A stretch of DNA of 64,000 nt from positions 2,902,001 through 2,966,000 of the forward strand of contig NC_134681.1 of NCBI RefSeq assembly GCF_024713945.1, written 5' to 3'. Both the position numbers and the translations under genes were made by a program. This stretch comes from Dermatophagoides farinae. Taxonomy: Eukaryota > Arthropoda > Arachnida > Sarcoptiformes > Pyroglyphidae. The first letter of the stretch is position 1. The number at the start of each line of letters is the position of its first letter. The notes beneath the pieces were generated by a model. The model did no database searches. It was not told the origin of the DNA and saw nothing but the letters and a program-made list of their open reading frames with translations. Below are positions 11,231-23,875 of this stretch, piece by piece.

Positions 11231-11362
11231 ATGATGATGATGATGATGATGATAATGTTAAGACAAACAATAATGGTTATGATTATGATGATGATGATGA
11301 TGATGATAATGTTAAGACAAACAATAATGGTTATGATTATGATGATGATGATGATGATGATA
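11231..11362. repeat. 54-bp minisatellite, two full copies plus a partial third
   Basis: The unit is an ATG-trinucleotide run followed by a unique segment containing GTTAAGACAAACAATAATGG. This segment recurs exactly 54 bp later (GTTAAG at 11257 and 11311), and a third ATG run follows. Because 54 is divisible by three, all copies stay open in one frame. That frame is a by-product and has no recognisable protein. Confidence 0.95.
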
Positions 11363-13179
11363 ACAACAATATGGGAACATGATGTATACTCTCATATTTT
11401 GTGGCTAAATAAATATCAATCATGACAATCGGATGGGGATTGTGAAGAAAAAGCCAAAAACGAGCTTTCAATAATATCAATCAATGAACTTTGGTGAACA
11501 CAAGAATCGACACAAATATTAGATGCACATATCTGTTATCTGTTTGTTTTTGGGTGATTTTGGTTTGCTTTTGTTTTGTTTGCATTTGTTTGGTCAAATT
11601 ATACGTTTTTTGCATCATTCAATTGATTATGACGATGATGCTTGAGATGAGATGGAGAGATGGAGAAAGGAAAGCGAAAAAATATTATTTATTGAGACTA
11701 TTTTCATGCATCGATCCAAAAAGCAAACATGACATGTACATCCAAAAAGAAACCAAATAGATGGAAAGAAAACAAAGCGTTCACATTCATTCGTATGAAA
11801 ACATGAGCAGAAAGAAATATTTGCCACTTGTTTGGGTTTTATACTTGCTGAGCTTAATTAAAAAGTTGCGTTCAATCGATTGAATTTGAGAGAAAATATC
11901 AAAATAACATGATTGTTCTCTATGATATGATATGTATGTACGTTGTTGTTGGGTATGATTGGTGCTCATCAAATGCTCCAACTTGAATGATTGATTATGA
12001 GCATGTTAATAATTTGTCCATAATCTTCATTATGACGATTGTTTATTAACAACGGAAATTATTAATCAATGACATTATACATTAATACAGATTTCTTCAC
12101 AATTGTCTTCAGTTAGTTGTGTTGTGCATGTCACAAATTGATGATGAATAACACAAGTTTGTCATTGTCATTCTCGTTATCATTTTCATTGGATCGATCG
12201 ATATTGATATCATCAAAACATCCACTCATGTTTTTTCACCAGAAACAAATCGATCGTGTGACACGAGGCAAATAAAATAAATAAATTTTTTTTCTTCATT
12301 TAAAACTGGACATCGAGGTCATACCCGGTGGAAAGCATCATAAAAATAGAAAGCCAAATCCTTGATTGTTGGATTTATCATCAATAATCAGACAAAGTAA
12401 TGTTTTTTTTCAGCAAAAAATAGCCCAGCATACAACACAACAACAATGTTAACAATGACAAAATGAAACGAAACGGATGGTTTGTCCGGGGATAACTTCA
12501 CATAAGCATCACTATAATTATGATGATGATGAAGAAATCTCAATCATTATGAATACAATGGGAGAAAAAATACATCAATCTCACCGACCGAATAACAAGA
12601 CAAGACGTGACACAATGCTGATGATACACTAGAATTATGGTGACCGAATTTAATGGCAAAAAAAAATCTCCAATCAGCATCAAATGTGACCCATTTTTAT
12701 TATTAATTTTTTTCAAAAATAAAAAAAAAATTCGAATTCGATTATACTTCATCCAACTTGATTTGAATTGAACACACAGACAATGGATTAGATGAGCGAG
12801 GGTTGATCAGAATAATGGCCAATCATCATATCATAAACATTAACACAGTGTGTGTGTGGATGAGAAGAGATAGTGTTTGCATTTGATGATTGACATAGGA
12901 TTTATTCACAAGATTGAAACAAATGTATCAGTGATAACTTTTTTCATTTGTAACATTTCAAAAAGAAAATTCGCGGCAATATCTTTACAGACCATCACCG
13001 ATGGACGGTGAAAAGTTTTTGATACGTTCACACATTCGAATGGCTAGTTTTGTTCTCGTACTCAATAGTCAGTCTTGTATCGTCTAAATGGAAGTGGTCT
13101 TGCCATTAGATACATTCCATTGTGTTTCACAACATTCATTCATACATCTGCTACGTTGCTAGTACTTGATGAATCTTCA

Positions 13180-13277
13180 ATTTGGATAGTGGTCTAGGAT
13201 TCAACGTGAAAACTTGGAAAAAAACGACATTCCATTCCAGATGAAATTCACAAAGTAGAATACAACACTATCCAAAT
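13180..13277. other. 98-nt imperfect hairpin
   Basis: The 12-nt arms ATTTGGATAGTG (13180-13191) and CACTATCCAAAT (13266-13277) are exact reverse complements. Pairing continues inward with GGATTC against GAATAC (one mismatch), GTGAA against TTCAC, and TGG against CCA, with small bulges and a terminal loop of about 19 nt. The shape and length fit a microRNA precursor or a tiny terminal-inverted-repeat element. I recognise no known microRNA in it. Confidence 0.4.
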
Positions 13278-13532
13278 GAAAGTATCATTCGAATGATGAG
13301 AATAGTAGTAGCACATTAGATGAAAGGCAGCAATGAGTGAAATGTATGAAGAGAAAAAGAGGATACTCTTCAATCTGCATGTATTGAGCATCCCACATAG
13401 TGATGAGCCGAATCATGGATTGGGTAAAAGAAATTTTCCTTTTTTCAACTTGGATAGCATGTTGGTATGAATTTGAAAATGAGAATTCAATGTTTCCGAA
13501 CACTTTTGTTCTCTTGAACATGCACTTGAATC

Positions 13533-13560
13533 CATTCATTCATTCATTCATTCATTCATT
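13533..13560. repeat. (CATT)7 microsatellite
   Basis: Seven exact CATT units. Confidence 0.95.
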
Positions 13561-14972
13561 TATCCATTTATTTTTATTATTTTCATCATCATCATCGACA
13601 TTATAATTTGGCCAAGTGTAGTATGTGTGTGTATCGATGTGTATTTTAAACCAGATAACGAAAACTTAAAAATAAACAAACAACATTGTCATCGATTCCG
13701 AATATAGTGGCAAACATTTCCAATTTATAATAACAACCATATCGATCATCAATCATTCAAATTATGTTTTCCATACACTATACATACACTATACACACAC
13801 ACACTGTTTTCAAGATTCCTTGCTACAAGTTTAACTATCGACATTGACCTATGGGCATAGAGTCAAACGCTGGGTGTGTCGAATGTCTGATGTCTGTATG
13901 GAGATGGGGAAAAAATTTAAATTTACAATTCACAATTGGCAGTGTGTAGAAAGCTAATTTTAATAATGAAAAAGAGCTTTAACAGCTAAACACGGATTCA
14001 AACATGGTTTGCGTGCATTCATTCGATTAATGATCCAATGAATCAATGCATGTGACGCCTGCATTGGCAGTTGGGCGATTAATCGACTTGTATGATACGG
14101 TAATCTTTGGCCGACAACCAAATGTCCATGTATCAACTTGAGGACGATAAACTAAAAGTTGAGTTCTATATCAATAAGCGAATTCAATCAATTCCGATCC
14201 ATCTACGAAAACTATTTCCTTCTGCCCAACATCCATTAGGAATCATTCATTCTTCTTTTCACACAGGGATATTTCACTCACTACATGATTATTATAGACT
14301 GCTTCTGTGGTTTTTTTCTTTTTTTTTTTTTTTTGGCAACCACCATGACGGCGACAACCATAAATAACGTTATTTATTATTTATTATATCACATTCATTC
14401 ATTCATTGATCCATATAATGTAATTTATCGAACATATCCAATCCAATCATCAATTAGGGTTACACCACCACCACCACCAGCAAATACAATTGAAAATGTA
14501 TGGATTTGTTTTTCTTCAACTTTGGATTCTTTTCCAATTGATCATGATCGGGCACCATGGCTAACATCATCTAATTATATAATTGTTGTTGTTGTTGTTG
14601 TTGTCTGTGGAACCAAATTGCATTATTCGTTTGGAATGTTCCACGATCAACTGCTCACATTCAAGTTGATTGTTTTTTCTCGTCCCATGATTTCGCTCAC
14701 TGGTTACTTTCAGGATCTGATTTGTTCTGATTGTGATTATTTTGTTTTTGTTTGTACACCCTATTATTTGTCTGCATCGAATATTATCAATTGTGTTTGA
14801 TTTATTGTTATTATTTCTCTGTGGTCTCTGGTCTTTAAATGTTGGGATCATCACGCTCATTGAGATTATTATTAAATAATATTCCATATTCGATATAATC
14901 ATTTTCGTATAGATTTTTATCGTTCTGGGGTCACCATCATGATGCACCATACAATTCGCACAGGATGTATTC

Positions 14973-15002
14973 ATGTATCCATGTATCCATGTATCCATGT
15001 AT
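14973..15002. repeat. 8-bp tandem repeat
   Basis: Three copies of ATGTATCC and a partial fourth, passing into related ATG-containing steps up to about 15020. Confidence 0.9.
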
Positions 15003-16289
15003 GCATGTTTGTATGTTTGTGTATTCCGGATATTCAATAGTACGGATTTGACAATATTATCATAATCATATCCGCAAATAAGCAACATAACAAACCGGAA
15101 TGAATGTCGGAAATTTATGCATTTGCGACAAATTAAATTTGGAATTCCTTCGATTATTCAATCAGGCCATTATAATGTTACAATTTTCGGCTGTTTGCTT
15201 TTCGAAAAGAAAACTTAAATTCAGTTTAGTTTGATTCAGAAAAATGTGAATGACCGACCACAACAACATGATGAAATGGAGAAAAACAAAACAAACATAA
15301 AAAAATGGGCTACCGGTTATATCATTATCGTAGGACCATTATTTAGGTTTCTGGCTGTCATTTGATTTGTGTGTATGTGCATCATCACTGTGAATAGAAC
15401 CAGAAACCAGAAACTAATAAAATAACTGAATCAAATTCAATTAGCTCGGATCGAGCTTTCAATTCACTTTTCGGTTTCACTAACATCATCATCATAATCA
15501 CCATCATCAAACCCATTTTCTATCGACCAAAACATTATTCTACGATTCCGTCACATTCGCCTATGTGATGTGATGTGATTTCATTCACCATTCACCATTC
15601 ATTCATTCATTCTATCGCCGCCTTTTGTCATCATTGTCAGTCATTGTGTATAGTGAAACTATGACAAAAAAAGAAGGAAAATAAATGAAGCCCAAATTGA
15701 AACTAATGAACAGACAAACCAAATAGCCAAAATGAATGGCAAAGCAAAAACATTCAATTCAATAACAGATGCATCATCAAATTCGAACCAAAACCGAGAA
15801 ATAACAGCCCAAATTGAGTATCCAGAAATGGACATTGACAATGAAAAGACAAAACACAAAACGTGAATTGATCCTGAACAATTCACAATTTCAATTCGAT
15901 TCCCATTCGGCTAGAATGTGATGCAAATCAATCAATTTTCTTCGTAATAAATAAATATCCGATATCTTCATTTCATTCTATTTTCGTTGTTATTCGATCA
16001 TAATGAACACTCTAGCCAAGCAAACATCAGCTGAATTTCCAAAATCCAGCCCTACTGCAGGTAATGGCAAGATGGATGGGGAGAAAACAAAAAAAAAACG
16101 GTTTCGATTTCTTTTCCATACTGATTCATATGCTAGTGATCCATATAACCACATACATTCAGTGAATATGCACGAAAAACCACCAAATCTTTAGGTCATG
16201 ACTAAATCTGTACATCAAATCACAGCACTGCACAGCAAGCACACACACACAATGAATAATAACAAAAAAGGCAACAATAAATTCAGTGA

Positions 16290-16321
16290 ATGATGATGAT
16301 GATGATCATCATCATCATCAT
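16290..16321. repeat. 32-bp perfect palindrome built from ATG and CAT units
   Basis: An ATG run meets a CAT run head to head, giving two 16-bp arms with the centre between 16305 and 16306 and no spacer. Such an arrangement can extrude as a hairpin and is prone to length change. Confidence 0.95.
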
Positions 16322-18175
16322 CATAATCAATATCCCGAGAGAGTAGTTATATAATGCCGAATCTGTGGTTTTTGTTTGACTCTACACTTGTTAGAAGAAT
16401 GGATCCATGTCCAACCGAAAAGCCATCAATGAATTCAAATCATCTGCCATTTCTATGATGATCACACCATGATCTGTTTGGTGGAGATTGTTTTCTTTAG
16501 GTCTCTCGAGGGGTGTAAATGTTTTTCTATGATTTCAGTGGACGGAACCATTTCTATCATTTCTATTCAATACATAACCATCATTATTCTGAGTGTCATT
16601 TGAACAACAATAGCTATCGATTTGATTATATAACCCTAGAAGGTTTTCAATATTATATATTATATTGTAGTATATTCATTTTATTTTATTACATGAAACA
16701 AAGCCAGATGCAGTGAGAAAGAAAACAAAAATTGAAAACTCATCAAGAGTATTCATTACACACTTGAATCGAATATCGTATAGCATGGCTGATCCATTCA
16801 ATTCAATTCAATTCATTCTCAAATCAAATCGTATCGAACCGGGAATTTTAACAATTTTTTCGCTTTTAGTACTGTGTATTCACAAGTGAACAGAGGATAT
16901 AACACCAAATTTGAAAAAATAAATCTAGCTGCGCATGTTGTGAGCTTGTTCGACAGTTTTTACAATTTCGATATACATGTATATCAACCACACATTTTGT
17001 TTGTGTGAACATATGGATACATTCATGATGAAACCGTTTCAGATTACTTTAGTGTAGAATAATGTGTTGTTCACTTCTTGTTTGTTAGAAAAACGTTTTT
17101 CTCTGTTTTGTCCAAATTGATTGATTAGCAATTCGTTACGATTGCGGTTATGGTGAAAAAACAACAAACTTGGGATGTGGATCATGACGAAGATGTGGAA
17201 TAAATCTATGCAAACAAGCTGAATGATTCTTCGAAAAAAAAAATTGAAAATCAAATTGAAAATGTTATTTAAATTGATTGCAACTTCTGGAATTTTCTTA
17301 TCGTTTTGACTTTGGTTTTGGTTGGTTTACAATTTGTCACATAGAAAAAAAACTCACACACAAACACGACACATGTACATTGTTCATAAATGGCTACACA
17401 ATCTTGGTGGTCTACTTTTCATTACTACTGCCTCTTAAAGCTGTCAATTGCAGTTGTCTATACAAAACAATCTATGGACGAAAATTCCAAAAGAAACACC
17501 AAAACACTAATATTCAACGACATTTAGCTCCATGCCATTGTGATCTAATTGAATTTCAGTGGCATAAGATTTGAATTCAAATTGATTTTTCAATTGTTCA
17601 TCCAACAATAAAACCCTTGAGAGAGAATTTGAAAACCAAGAATCGAGAAGAGAATCTGTACAAAATTGCTCTTTCTTTTGATCCGAACATCACGAGCATT
17701 TCGACTCGGAATGAGGAGAAAATAAGGATTTCAACAATTGTTTTGTTAGCCCTAGCACCGTATCGAATAGTAAAGTAGTACACTACACATCACCTGACCT
17801 ATTGAATTGTCGATCGAGCTAATTATTTTCCTCATTCTCATGCATGTCATGGCGTGTTTTTTCCCTTTGTCTTTTGTTGTTCTATGAACGGCGAAATAAG
17901 ATTTTCAATTCACTAAAGTTAATTTTCTCTTCATTTCTTATTCCGAATCGAAGTAACATAAGACAGAACAAGACAAAACGAAACAAAACAAAAATTAGGT
18001 AGTTCAACTGGCCCATGTTCCAGGGATTTATCTATCTTTTTTGCTGTTTGGTCTATTGTCTATTTTCATTGAGGTGGAAAAAATTCAGTTTGTCCGGCTT
18101 TGTTTTCTGTCGCTGTAACTGAATGATGGATGAAGCGTTGGTAAAGATACAAGAATTAAATTGAATCAATCAAGG

Positions 18176-18199
18176 GAATGAATGAATGAATGAATGAAT
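18176..18199. repeat. (GAAT)6 microsatellite
   Basis: Six exact GAAT units. Confidence 0.95.
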
Positions 18200-18329
18200 G
18201 ATTTGACATAATCAATCAAAGAAAAAGATAGAAAGAAGACCATATACAAAATGAAATTGAAAAGAAACTAAAAATTCTTTCCCATTTACTGTGGTTATTG
18301 TGTTGTTGTTGGTTGCAATTCATTGGCCA

Positions 18330-18344
18330 GGACCCTGCGGGTCC
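18330..18344. other. Short GC-rich hairpin
   Basis: GGACCC and GGGTCC are exact reverse complements separated by TGC, in otherwise AT-rich DNA. The function is unknown. Confidence 0.6.
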
Positions 18345-21300
18345 ATTTTATCAATACATTTTATTGTTGTTTTTTCTTAGTGCGCTATGATTGATTGATT
18401 GATTTTTGTGACCAAAACATTTCTTTCTGCTAGTTCTAAAAGGCCATTTTTCCTTAATCATATCTACATTGCAATGTACAGTGTGTCAATCTTTCGTTTG
18501 GAAATGTTTTCATTTTTGAAATTGTTGATGGCAATTTCCAATTCGTGGTGGGTCCATCGTAACTTATTGGTCATATTAAGCCAACAATAAAACAATCGAA
18601 CCCTTTTTCCGCAGAAATTGACCAATTTACTGCTCAATTGGTAATTTCACATTTTCTAAACGTTTACTAGGCCCAAAGTTTCCCGAACCCAAAGTATCAA
18701 TTGTATGATTTCTGTTGAAATTGATATTGCACACTAGCAATCAATTCTTCAATCGATACAGCAACAATATTTTTCAGCAATTTATCAATTACATTTTGCT
18801 AAATCGTGGACAATTTCTAGCTGAATCAAATATGAAAAAATGAACCAAAGAAAGGTGGTCTATATTTGTGACATATGACCCAGAACATCATCCATTGGTT
18901 ATCATCATCAAAACCACCATCACCACCACTGAATATGTGACCTTGGGATGGGCTTTCAAATTATGTGAAATCAAATAAATCTTTCAATGAAAAATCGTTC
19001 ACACAAACAAACAAACAAACATTCATAAACACACACACCTGGAGTCAATTTCGTTAAACGAATCAAATACGCACACACACACACATGCAACCACAATCAC
19101 GAAATTTTCTGACAAACAAAACAAACAGAAATGTCAACTCAAATAGACAAAATATGGCAATTTTTTGCCCTTCGAAAAAACGGAAGGGTTTTGCTCATAG
19201 CCATGATGGTGGTAATTAACACATTTGAAGCGATTACGTACTACACACATACGGAAACAAAATGAAACTAAATGTCTGAATTTTTTCACACTCCCACACA
19301 AATGTGCAATGCAAGAGCCCAAAGGCAAGACAATTTTTTGCTCTTTGTTGAAAATATAATAAAATGCAAATGAATGAATCAATGGGAATGGGCCATTCAA
19401 AGTTTCATTTTTTCCACTGATAATCAACATTACATTGTTACATTGCTAGGATTTGTGCTTTGTTTTATTATCATCATCACTATTATTAGGGGCTCTGACA
19501 ATGTATGTTACCAAATGTTTGTATCCAAGTTAATTGTTGCGACTAATCAATGAATTACCGTCATATTTCCACAAGAGGCAGAGGCACTAGTTCGACTTTG
19601 AGACTTTGACCAGTCGACAAATCTAAATTGACTTTTAGTTGTTCCTAGGACAAACAAACCAAACACAACAGATTAGAAAGTTTTTGAGGAATTCAGTCAC
19701 TGAAACACGGGTACAGAGTGTACTGACTGAATTCAATTGAATGAATGAAATGATTGTTGTTGTTGTTGTAGAATGAACGATAGATCAAGTTTGTGAAAGT
19801 TTACAGTTTTGAGAAATTTTTCTTTTTTCTATCTTTCTTTGCAAAAAATCAGCGATATTTTGTTCGTTTCGTTTAGTTCAATGGAATGCTAGTTACCAGC
19901 TAAATCAAATGTTTGCATTTTTTTCAACTATTCGCACAATGGAGAAAAACAGATTGTTTTTTATATGTTGTGTGTTTGGGCCTTAGGACTTTTTCTTTGT
20001 AGCTCACTTTATATATAATGGCTGAGTTTGTTTTCCTCCCACCATTTTGACGTTTTGTTTACGTATGTTGAAAATCCTGAAAAACATACACACACAAACA
20101 CGCACATATTCGGACACCAATATTCACCATGTATAGATCGCGATCGATAACTTGACTTTTTTGACTGACTGAGTGAGTGAATGAAAAAAACAACAAGACT
20201 CAAATCTAACCCCATCGATATGTACATGTGCTTGTCATTCATTAAATCATATATCAACAACAATTTCATGAAAGAAAAAAATGACCATTCCGAGTTTGCT
20301 TTATTTGCAAATGACCAACATCGATGACATCATAAACATTCATTATGGGTCATAAAATAAAAGATTTTATGTTTCTCTACCAAAATGTCCATCATCATCA
20401 TCGGCAACCGAAGCAGCAAAGACCAAAAATTATCATTACCTTTTTTTGAAAACTTTGACGAGAAGTATTGTATCGAAGCAGCCAGAAGCAAAAAGACACA
20501 ACAACATGTTGATTTGACATTTTTATATGAGATATAAATAATAATATATAATATAATAATAATATAATAATATTCTTCCATTTTCTTTTTGTTTGGTTTT
20601 GAAAAATAAAATAAAAAAAAATTCATCAATAAAAATGATGAGTGAACCAAACATTTTTTCCTCTTTGTGCTGATGATGGCTATTGCTGCATGCAGGTAGC
20701 TACCATAATGACCAATGAAAATTGAAAACCAAAACAAAAAAAAATTCTATCCACTTTTCGACGACCATTTAAAAAAAAATTGAATAATAAAACAAACAAA
20801 CAAACATTCAACCAATACATATTCCATTATTTATGATGGTCATTTTTCATGAAACAAACAAAATGTTGTTTATTGTCTTGCTTCCGAGATTCCACAATAA
20901 TGGCAATAAACACGCAAATAAAATATGATTCTATGACAGAAACAAACAACAGTCCAACTGGTTCAACTTGACAATTTTTGGTTCTTGGAGCACAATAGAA
21001 ACCCAAATAGGCTTGGCTCAAATAAGTTTGAATGTCACTTGATTGGAAAATGGCCATAATAACAAAAATTTTAAAATTCAAATCAGAATTGAGAGCACAA
21101 TTGATCTACAACAAATGACCTTCATTCAAGCATGTTGACGAACGCCCAAACAACATTCGAATGCTTCACAGAGTGTTTGCTCCAATCGGACAATTCATTC
21201 AAATCAAGTTTTTTATTGCATCCAAACACACCTCAACACTTGTTGGCCATTTTGTTCCAAGACATGAGACATCTTGATGGCAAAGAGTATTTATTAATAT

Positions 21301-22517
21301 TTCTTTCGCACAAAACGGATATTGTGCAACGCAAATCGACAATTGAATAAATATTTTTATTTATCAAATTTGGCTACTAGGTGGATATTACAGTTCATCA
21401 AATTCAATAAACACATCATGCATAATAGAAAATTTGTTACATGTTGAATGCACTTTGTCTTGTCAAGTGCATCGCCAGTGAGCCACACTTGAAGATGGAC
21501 ACATTTGAATATATGCTCTCTTTGCACACAGTCACACACACACACAACAGGTTATTTTCAATTTTTTTTCATATATTCATTATGAGGATCTAAAGTTTTT
21601 TTGTTTTTTTCCTTTTCAAATTTTTTCAATAATAATATTCCAGGTGTGTGTGTGTGCGTGTGTGGTGTTGATGGTACAATGGGAATATATCAAAAATGAA
21701 TTTTGTTTTTTCGGCTGAAGACCACATCGAAAAATCGACAACAATACAATTTTGATTTTGATATGAAATATGAGATGCTTGCAAAAGTGAAAAACTTTTC
21801 TGCTTGTTGATGTTTCACAGTGAATTCAAATCAAATGCAAGTGAATGCATTGTTGTGGAAAAACAGCGTTTTTTCTCACAACGATGAAAAAAGAAGAAAA
21901 AACGATCGACCAACTAAAGCCTCTCAATCAATCAAAAACAAAACTAAAGCAGCTCTTTGCATTTTCATCATATGTAGGAATTCCATAGTCTCGTTTTGAG
22001 TGACTTTTTTTTCTCGATTGACTTTGATCACACACATACACACACTGTACAAGATCGAAAGCCACTTGTCGAATATGTGTTTGTGTGTGCGTGAAACATG
22101 AAATTTTCATATTCGCCCAAAATAATGCAAAAGTTTCAAGTTTCGTTTGATCAAATCATAAAAATAGGTAGAAATTAACATTAAAATTATTCATACAAGT
22201 GTGTGTGTATCAATCGGGATAAGAATATGAATCCCTAGACTCAAGATTGATGCTTGATTCAAGTTTTTTTCAATATTTCTTTACAAGAATCATCAACAAC
22301 AAGCAGATGATTTAAATGTCTGTGTGAGTGTGTGGGAGAGATTTTGTTTCTTTTCTCGATTCGACCCAACCAAAGTGTGAGTTACTTATTAATGATTTCT
22401 CTCCAACATTTTTTTCCTTTCCTTCTCACTGTCCATCTTTTGTCATGTGTCAAAGGTCAAAGTTGACCATTTCGAATTTTAAAATCTTGTTTGTCTTTAA
22501 CTTTTTTTTTAATTCGA

Positions 22518-22547
22518 TTATTATTATTATTATTATTATTATTAGAC
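22518..22547. repeat. (TTA)10 microsatellite
   Basis: Ten uninterrupted TTA units. Confidence 0.95.
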
Positions 22548-23829
22548 ATTCATCATCTGAATCATGGCCATTCTTGCATTCAAAGCCAAATCAGTGAATC
22601 TGTTTGGTTGATCCTTCACATTTGAGAATGACAAATTGGACCATTTAGCACAGTGAAACTGTTGTTGAACTTTGGAAACCCGCTGTGGTATCAATGTGCT
22701 TTTTGAATTGTTTGTTGCAGCAATGTTGAAGGGCAAAGATCGATATGGATTTTTTGCTATTTTCTTTTTTTACTTTTTGCATCAATCTATATCTCTGTTA
22801 TGCTTTGTTTACCTATGATATTGACATTAACATTAACAGTAACATCAACAGTCAGTCAGTCAGTCATTCAATTGCCGCATCATCATCATGAATGGTACAT
22901 TTTTTCAATGATGCTACAATACAATACATAAGTCTTTGAGTAAATAGAAACAGCCGGATCGACAAAATGAATGAACAAAAAGCCAGAAAAAAATGCCGAC
23001 TCTTTCAATGATACAATTAGAGATTTTTTCCACGAAAATCTAACCAACTATTTCTCTTTTCATCGATTCGATCGATATATTGGTCAAAGAAGGCTATTTG
23101 ACCAACAAAATAACGAAATCAAATGGCAAACCAACCAAAACAGATAATAGTACTGCTTTGAACAAAGTGATAGTTTTGTTTATGCTATGGGCAACCATTG
23201 AATATAAACTCTACGGCATCATTGAGAATATCACAGGGTCTCTGTTGAATATTAATTAGTTCACACACACACACACACACCATCGATCCAGAATGGATAT
23301 TGAGGGGATTTGGTCAATATTTTCTTTGATAATAAAAAAATATTGTCATTTTTTTCCTTTTCCTTTATTATCTGTCATTCGACCGTTATCGACGCAATAC
23401 ATAAACGTTCAGTTTGTACCAGGTCCTCTTTTTATTGGCCTTATTTGGTCGAAATAAAGGAAACAATTGAAAACAATCATTTCGAACCATAGTGTGTTGG
23501 TGGTGGTGGATTTGTGAATGTTGAGACAAAGTTATATTGTATTCAAAATATTTACCCGTATTTACCAAAACAGGGGTGGTGAGCATTGTTATTGGTTCAA
23601 CGAGCGATGAATTGGCCGTCGGTTAGTTTTCACAACCATAACGTGCATCGCATACATTGAATATAACTCTGTGAAACCGTGTGGTAAACACTTTGCCTTG
23701 ATTGTTAAGACCATAAACCGGTCCAAGGTTGAATAATAAGCCCTACAACAATAATTATATGGCCCCGATTTCATCATAAACCGTCGCAAAATCTTTTTTC
23801 AATCAAAAGATTATCAGATTTCTATTGGG

Positions 23830-23875
23830 TTCAATTGAAACAGTGATTGAAAAACTGCACACTGTTTCAATTCAA
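23830..23875. other. Inverted repeat, 16-bp arms
   Basis: The left arm TTCAATTGAAACAGTG (23830-23845) pairs with CACTGTTTCAATTCAA (23860-23875) with one mismatch and a 14-nt spacer. Confidence 0.7.

Larger units (their letters stand above)
10961..16002. other. Gene-poor interval right of Toll
   Basis: No recognisable coding sequence. It contains the 54-bp minisatellite, an imperfect hairpin (13180-13277), a (CATT)7 run, an 8-bp tandem repeat (14973-15002) and two longer overlapping open frames on opposite strands (14285-14800 plus, 14567-15088 minus). Those frames are rich in homopolymeric residues and look like chance. Confidence 0.55.
16003..22517. other. Gene-poor interval
   Basis: No recognised gene. 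At 16003 an ATG with A at -3 opens 19 codons ending at a donor-like CAG/GTAATG (16060/16061), which is a weak candidate first exon. The interval also holds the ATG/CAT palindrome, (GAAT)6 at 18176-18199, a GC-rich 15-nt hairpin at 18330-18344, AT-rich runs near 20.5 kb and many short CA and GTT tracts. Confidence 0.5.

Noticed and set aside
11231..11362. CRISPR-like regular spacing of repeats
   Set aside because: The copies are contiguous minisatellite units without distinct spacers in a eukaryotic context.
13185..13200. TGGTCTAG resembling a tRNA A box
   Set aside because: No matching B box (GGTTCRANNCC) follows, so it does not support a tRNA.
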